From NCBI GenBank assembly GCA_026417815.1, contig JAOACN010000643.1:1-8133 (forward strand): a stretch of 8,133 nucleotides of DNA, in the 5' to 3' direction. Below are positions 6,869-8,133 of this stretch, one piece after another. The stretch's first letter is position 1, and each line of letters begins with the position of its first letter. A model generated the notes under the pieces. That model was not told where the DNA came from. It did not search any database and worked only from the letters and a program-made list of their open reading frames with translations. The position numbers and the translations under genes were made by a program. Source of the DNA: Chloroflexaceae bacterium. Its GTDB lineage: Bacteria > Chloroflexota > Chloroflexia > Chloroflexales > Chloroflexaceae.

Positions 6869-6907
6869 CGGGTCCTGGCGCCGCAGGACCCGCGCTTCAC
6901 GTATAAT
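6869..6907 (+). promoter_or_regulatory. Hairpin followed by a perfect -10 hexamer ahead of ruvA
   Basis: CGGGTCCTG (6869-6877) and CAGGACCCG (6884-6892) form a perfect 9-bp stem around GCGCCG. Ten bases later lies TATAAT (6902-6907). A TTGCAC at 6864-6869 precedes the stem but is 32 bp from the -10, too far for a normal -35. A start near 6914 would give ruvA a leader of about 77 nt containing the 6938-6968 palindromes. The hairpin could be an operator or the end of an upstream transcript. Confidence 0.4.
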
Positions 6908-6937
6908 CGGAGTGTCACGGAGCCGAAAGGCGGGGAA

Positions 6938-6968
6938 CCGGGGAATTGAGGAAACCCGGTTTCCCCGG
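6938..6968. repeat. Second GGAAACC-N-GGTTTCC palindrome, upstream of ruvA
   Basis: GGAAACC (6950-6956) and GGTTTCC (6958-6964) flank a central C, the same core as at 95-133. An alternative, outer pairing joins CCGGGGAA (6938-6945) to TTCCCCGG (6961-6968). The two pairings share bases and so exclude each other. It lies 22 bp before the ruvA ATG; the first copy lies 13 bp before the lipoprotein ATG, so both copies sit in 5' leaders. Confidence 0.65.
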
Positions 6969-6990
6969 GAACAAGCCGAGCGAACCGCTG

Positions 6991-7587
6991 ATGATCGCCT
7001 CACTGCGCGGCACACTACAGCACATTGGCGCTGACCACCTGGTGGTGGAAACCGGGGGGGTCGGGTTCCTGGTCTTCGCGCCGCGGCCGGTGCTGGGCGC
7101 CGCGGGCGCGCCCGGAGATCCGATCTTTCTCCACACCCTGCTCATTGTCCGTGAAGACGCGCTCAGTCTCTACGGCTTCGCCACCCTGGAGCAGCGCGCC
7201 CTGTTCGAGAGTTTGCTGGCCGTCACCGGGGTAGGGCCGCGGGTGGCCCTCAGCCTGCTCTCCTCCGGCGACCTGGACGAGATCCGCGCGGCGATCGCCC
7301 ACGGCGACACGGCGCGGCTGGCCCGGGTGCCCGGCATCGGCAAGAAGACCGCTGAGCGGATCGTGCTGGAGTTGAAAGGCAAGCTCGATCTGGCGGGGTT
7401 GCCCGCGCCTGTTTCCGGCGCCGCGGCGGCCACCAGCGCCATCAACCGCGACCTGGCCGATCTGCTGGTGAGTCTGGGCTATTCCCCCGCCGAAGCCGCC
7501 GCGGCCATCGCCGCCCTGCCCGCCAACGTCCCCGATGACCTCGAAGAACGCCTGCGCTTGGCGTTGCGCCATTTTGGCGGCGCTTGA
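6991..7587 (+). CDS. ruvA: Holliday junction branch migration complex subunit RuvA
   Basis: RuvA binds four-way DNA junctions as a tetramer and loads the RuvB ATPase for branch migration during recombinational repair. The 198-residue product matches the family length (about 200). Domain I, an OB fold, covers 1-63, from M1-I-A-S-L-R-G to the hallmark R54-E-D-A-L-S-L-Y-G-F63. Domain II has two helix-hairpin-helix motifs: V78-T-G-V-G-P-R near 71-95 and V113-P-G-I-G-K-K-T-A-E-R-I near 106-131. An Ala-rich linker (about 135-150) leads to the RuvB-binding domain III (about 151-197, D-L-A-D-L-L-V-S-L-G-Y-S-P-A-E-A). The ATG at 6991 is chosen because it starts the conserved N-terminus; an in-frame TTG at 6946 would add 15 residues translated from the palindrome. 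The ribosome site is weak (GAG at 6978-6980). No ruvC precedes it and no ruvB follows it here. Confidence 0.97.
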   Translation: MIASLRGTLQHIGADHLVVETGGVGFLVFAPRPVLGAAGAPGDPIFLHTLLIVREDALSLYGFATLEQRALFESLLAVTGVGPRVALSLLSSGDLDEIRAAIAHGDTARLARVPGIGKKTAERIVLELKGKLDLAGLPAPVSGAAAATSAINRDLADLLVSLGYSPAEAAAAIAALPANVPDDLEERLRLALRHFGGA

Positions 7588-7605
7588 CGTTGTATCAGCC
7601 CCTCC

Positions 7606-7743
7606 TATAGCAGTCCCAGGCCATCTCTCAACAGCGGCCGTCCGCAAGGACGCAGCGCGCTGCGTCCGTACGGACGCAGCGCGCTGCGTCCCGGCGAGTA
7701 CGTCTGACACTCCAGGCTTCACAACCCGAAGAAGACTGCTATA
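7606..7743. mobile_element. MITE-like element with 10-bp terminal inverted repeats, no coding capacity
   Basis: TATAGCAGTC (7606-7615) is exactly inverted as GACTGCTATA (7734-7743), enclosing 118 bp with no gene. If the outermost TA on each side is a target duplication, the inverted repeats are TAGCAGTC and the layout matches non-autonomous elements mobilised by TA-targeting (IS630/Tc1-mariner-like) transposases. The interior is dominated by a 44-bp palindrome. It lies 18 bp after the ruvA stop. Structure is seen; mobility is inference, and it might instead be a large terminator-like structure. Confidence 0.45.
7648..7691. repeat. Perfect 44-bp palindrome made of two copies of a 20-bp palindrome
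   Basis: The unit GGACGCAGCGCGCTGCGTCC occurs at 7648-7667 and again at 7672-7691, separated by GTAC. The unit and the spacer are each self-complementary, so the whole 44 bp is an exact palindrome that can form one long stem or two tandem stems. Just upstream, CGTCC-GCAA-GGACG (7639-7652) forms a smaller stem sharing the same end sequence. Confidence 0.9.
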
Positions 7744-7842
7744 CGATACGCTTGCGTAATACATCCATGTTAACATCATACAACCGTTTTGCATGATCGA
7801 CCTTCGTGCCACGGATATGTATTCTCGAAAGGAACTTCCGCT
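7744..7842 (+). promoter_or_regulatory. Probable promoter region of the terminal membrane-protein gene
   Basis: This stretch is noticeably more AT-rich than its surroundings. It contains TTGCGT (7752-7757) and, 16 bp on, CATCAT (7774-7779), a weak -35/-10 pair, and a 10-bp palindrome ATGTTAACAT (7767-7776) that could be an operator. The ribosome site is AAAGGA at 7828-7833, 9 nt before the ATG. Only the ribosome site is well supported. Confidence 0.3.
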
Positions 7843-8114
7843 ATGGCCGCTGAAACCGCCGCCAACACAACGGCAAGTGAGCGCCCCCGCCGCCGCTATG
7901 CCCGCATCGCGCCGCTCTACAAGGCGCTGATCTGGACCTCGTTCCTGATCAATGCCGTCTTGATCGTCATTGTCGGCATCCTGGTCGGTATTGTCATCAA
8001 CCACCGCGGCCAGGTCGCGAGTGTGGCCGCCAACGCGCAGGTCTTCGCCGCCAATAACCTCGCCGAGTTGCAAGATGTGGTGGGCGATTTGCAGCGTTCT
8101 ACCATCGTCTACAC
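7843..8114 (+). CDS. N-terminal part of an unrecognised single-pass membrane protein (cut by contig end)
   Basis: About 90 codons remain before the adapter at 8115. Residues 1-27 are a cytoplasmic, Ala/Thr-rich then Arg-rich tail (R14-P-R-R-R18). Residues 28-52 form one strongly hydrophobic helix, with positive charge before it, so the C-terminal part should face outside (type II orientation or uncleaved signal anchor). Residues 53-91 are polar with regular hydrophobic spacing (V58, V61, V67, L73, L76, V79, L83), suggesting a helix or coiled coil leaving the membrane. The ATG at 7843 has AAAGGA upstream. The open frame continues through the adapter, adding six artificial residues (CLLYTS) that are not part of the protein. 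I do not recognise the family from this fragment. Confidence 0.75.
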
Positions 8115-8133
8115 CTGTCTCTTATACACATCT
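8115..8133. other. Tn5/Nextera mosaic-end adapter sequence at contig end (artefact)
   Basis: The last 19 bases, CTGTCTCTTATACACATCT, are exactly the transposon mosaic end used in Nextera/tagmentation libraries, in read-through orientation and flush with the end of the window. A genomic Tn5 insertion is unlikely because nothing follows. Treat the true sequence as ending at 8114. Confidence 0.95.

Larger units (their letters stand above)
6387..6990. other. 604-bp non-coding region between divergent genes
   Basis: I find no convincing gene here: open frames on both strands lack family motifs and a good start. It holds the hydrolase 5' stem (6397-6440), a possible -10 TACAAT on + (6493-6498) with only a weak TTCAAC 15 nt upstream, a wobble hairpin 6566-6572/6576-6582, an AT-rich dyad (6643-6676), and two tight GC hairpins: 6699-6705/6710-6716 with a 4-nt loop, and 6758-6765/6769-6776 with a 3-nt loop. 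Near ruvA lie another hairpin plus TATAAT (6869-6907) and the GGAAACC palindrome. The run of stems leaves room for a structured small RNA or long leader between about 6500 and 6780, but I recognise no RNA family. Confidence 0.6.

Noticed and set aside
6492..6869. 125-codon open frame on - in the gene-free spacer
   Set aside because: No ribosome site or recognisable motif, and it spans several non-coding hairpins. Kept as non-coding.
7639..7691. Possible CRISPR repeats
   Set aside because: Only two 20-bp units with a 4-bp spacer; the units are perfect palindromes and there are no unique spacers or cas genes.
7015..8073. 352-codon open frame on - across ruvA, the palindrome and the terminal gene
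   Set aside because: It overlaps ruvA and the 44-bp palindrome, and its middle is translated repeat (TQRAAS twice). No start signal or domain.
8115..8133. Real Tn5-type transposon end
   Set aside because: The 19-mer is flush with the contig end, as adapter read-through would be, and there is no transposon body or target duplication.

Overview
The window looks like a fragment of a GC-rich bacterial chromosome, most plausibly from a filamentous Chloroflexota (Roseiflexus/Chloroflexus-like) organism. This placement is an inference. It rests on the base composition, the style of the Pro/Ala-rich lipoprotein, a GT-C membrane protein with C-terminal 'Q-x-F-E-R-x-x-L-E' type repeats, and the many intergenic palindromes. 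No rRNA or other marker gene confirms it. The last 19 bases (8115-8133) are identical to the Tn5/Nextera mosaic end, so the window runs to the end of an assembled contig and closes with sequencing adapter, not genome.

Layout, left to right. A short leader with a 19-bp-arm palindrome (95-133) precedes a predicted lipoprotein gene (147-713, +). It converges on a long minus-strand gene (733-3213) for a polytopic GT-C type glycosyltransferase-like protein with a large extracytoplasmic tail. A 9-bp stem spans the two stop codons. Upstream of that gene is a short spacer with a GC-rich hairpin (3289-3325). Then comes a minus-strand gene pair: a CocE/NonD-type serine hydrolase with an N-terminal membrane anchor (4614-6386), followed 34 bp later by an acyl-CoA dehydrogenase (3368-4579). 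A 604-bp non-coding region (6387-6990) holds the hydrolase ribosome-binding hairpin, an AT-rich dyad, several GC hairpins and a -10 hexamer ahead of ruvA. ruvA (6991-7587, +) is complete. It is followed by a 138-bp MITE-like element (7606-7743) whose core is a perfect 44-bp palindrome. The last gene (7843 onward, +) encodes an unrecognised single-pass membrane protein and is cut off by the contig end.

How the genes fit together. ruvA is a housekeeping Holliday-junction gene, here without ruvC directly upstream or ruvB directly downstream. The hydrolase and acyl-CoA dehydrogenase are probably co-transcribed and may serve ester or acyl catabolism, but no shared pathway can be shown. The lipoprotein, the glycosyltransferase-like protein and the terminal membrane protein are envelope proteins. 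I see no CRISPR array, tRNA, rRNA, phage gene, transposase or defence system, and nothing that amounts to a convincing undescribed multi-gene system. The most unusual content is the intergenic palindrome load and a few possible expression-control structures at gene starts.
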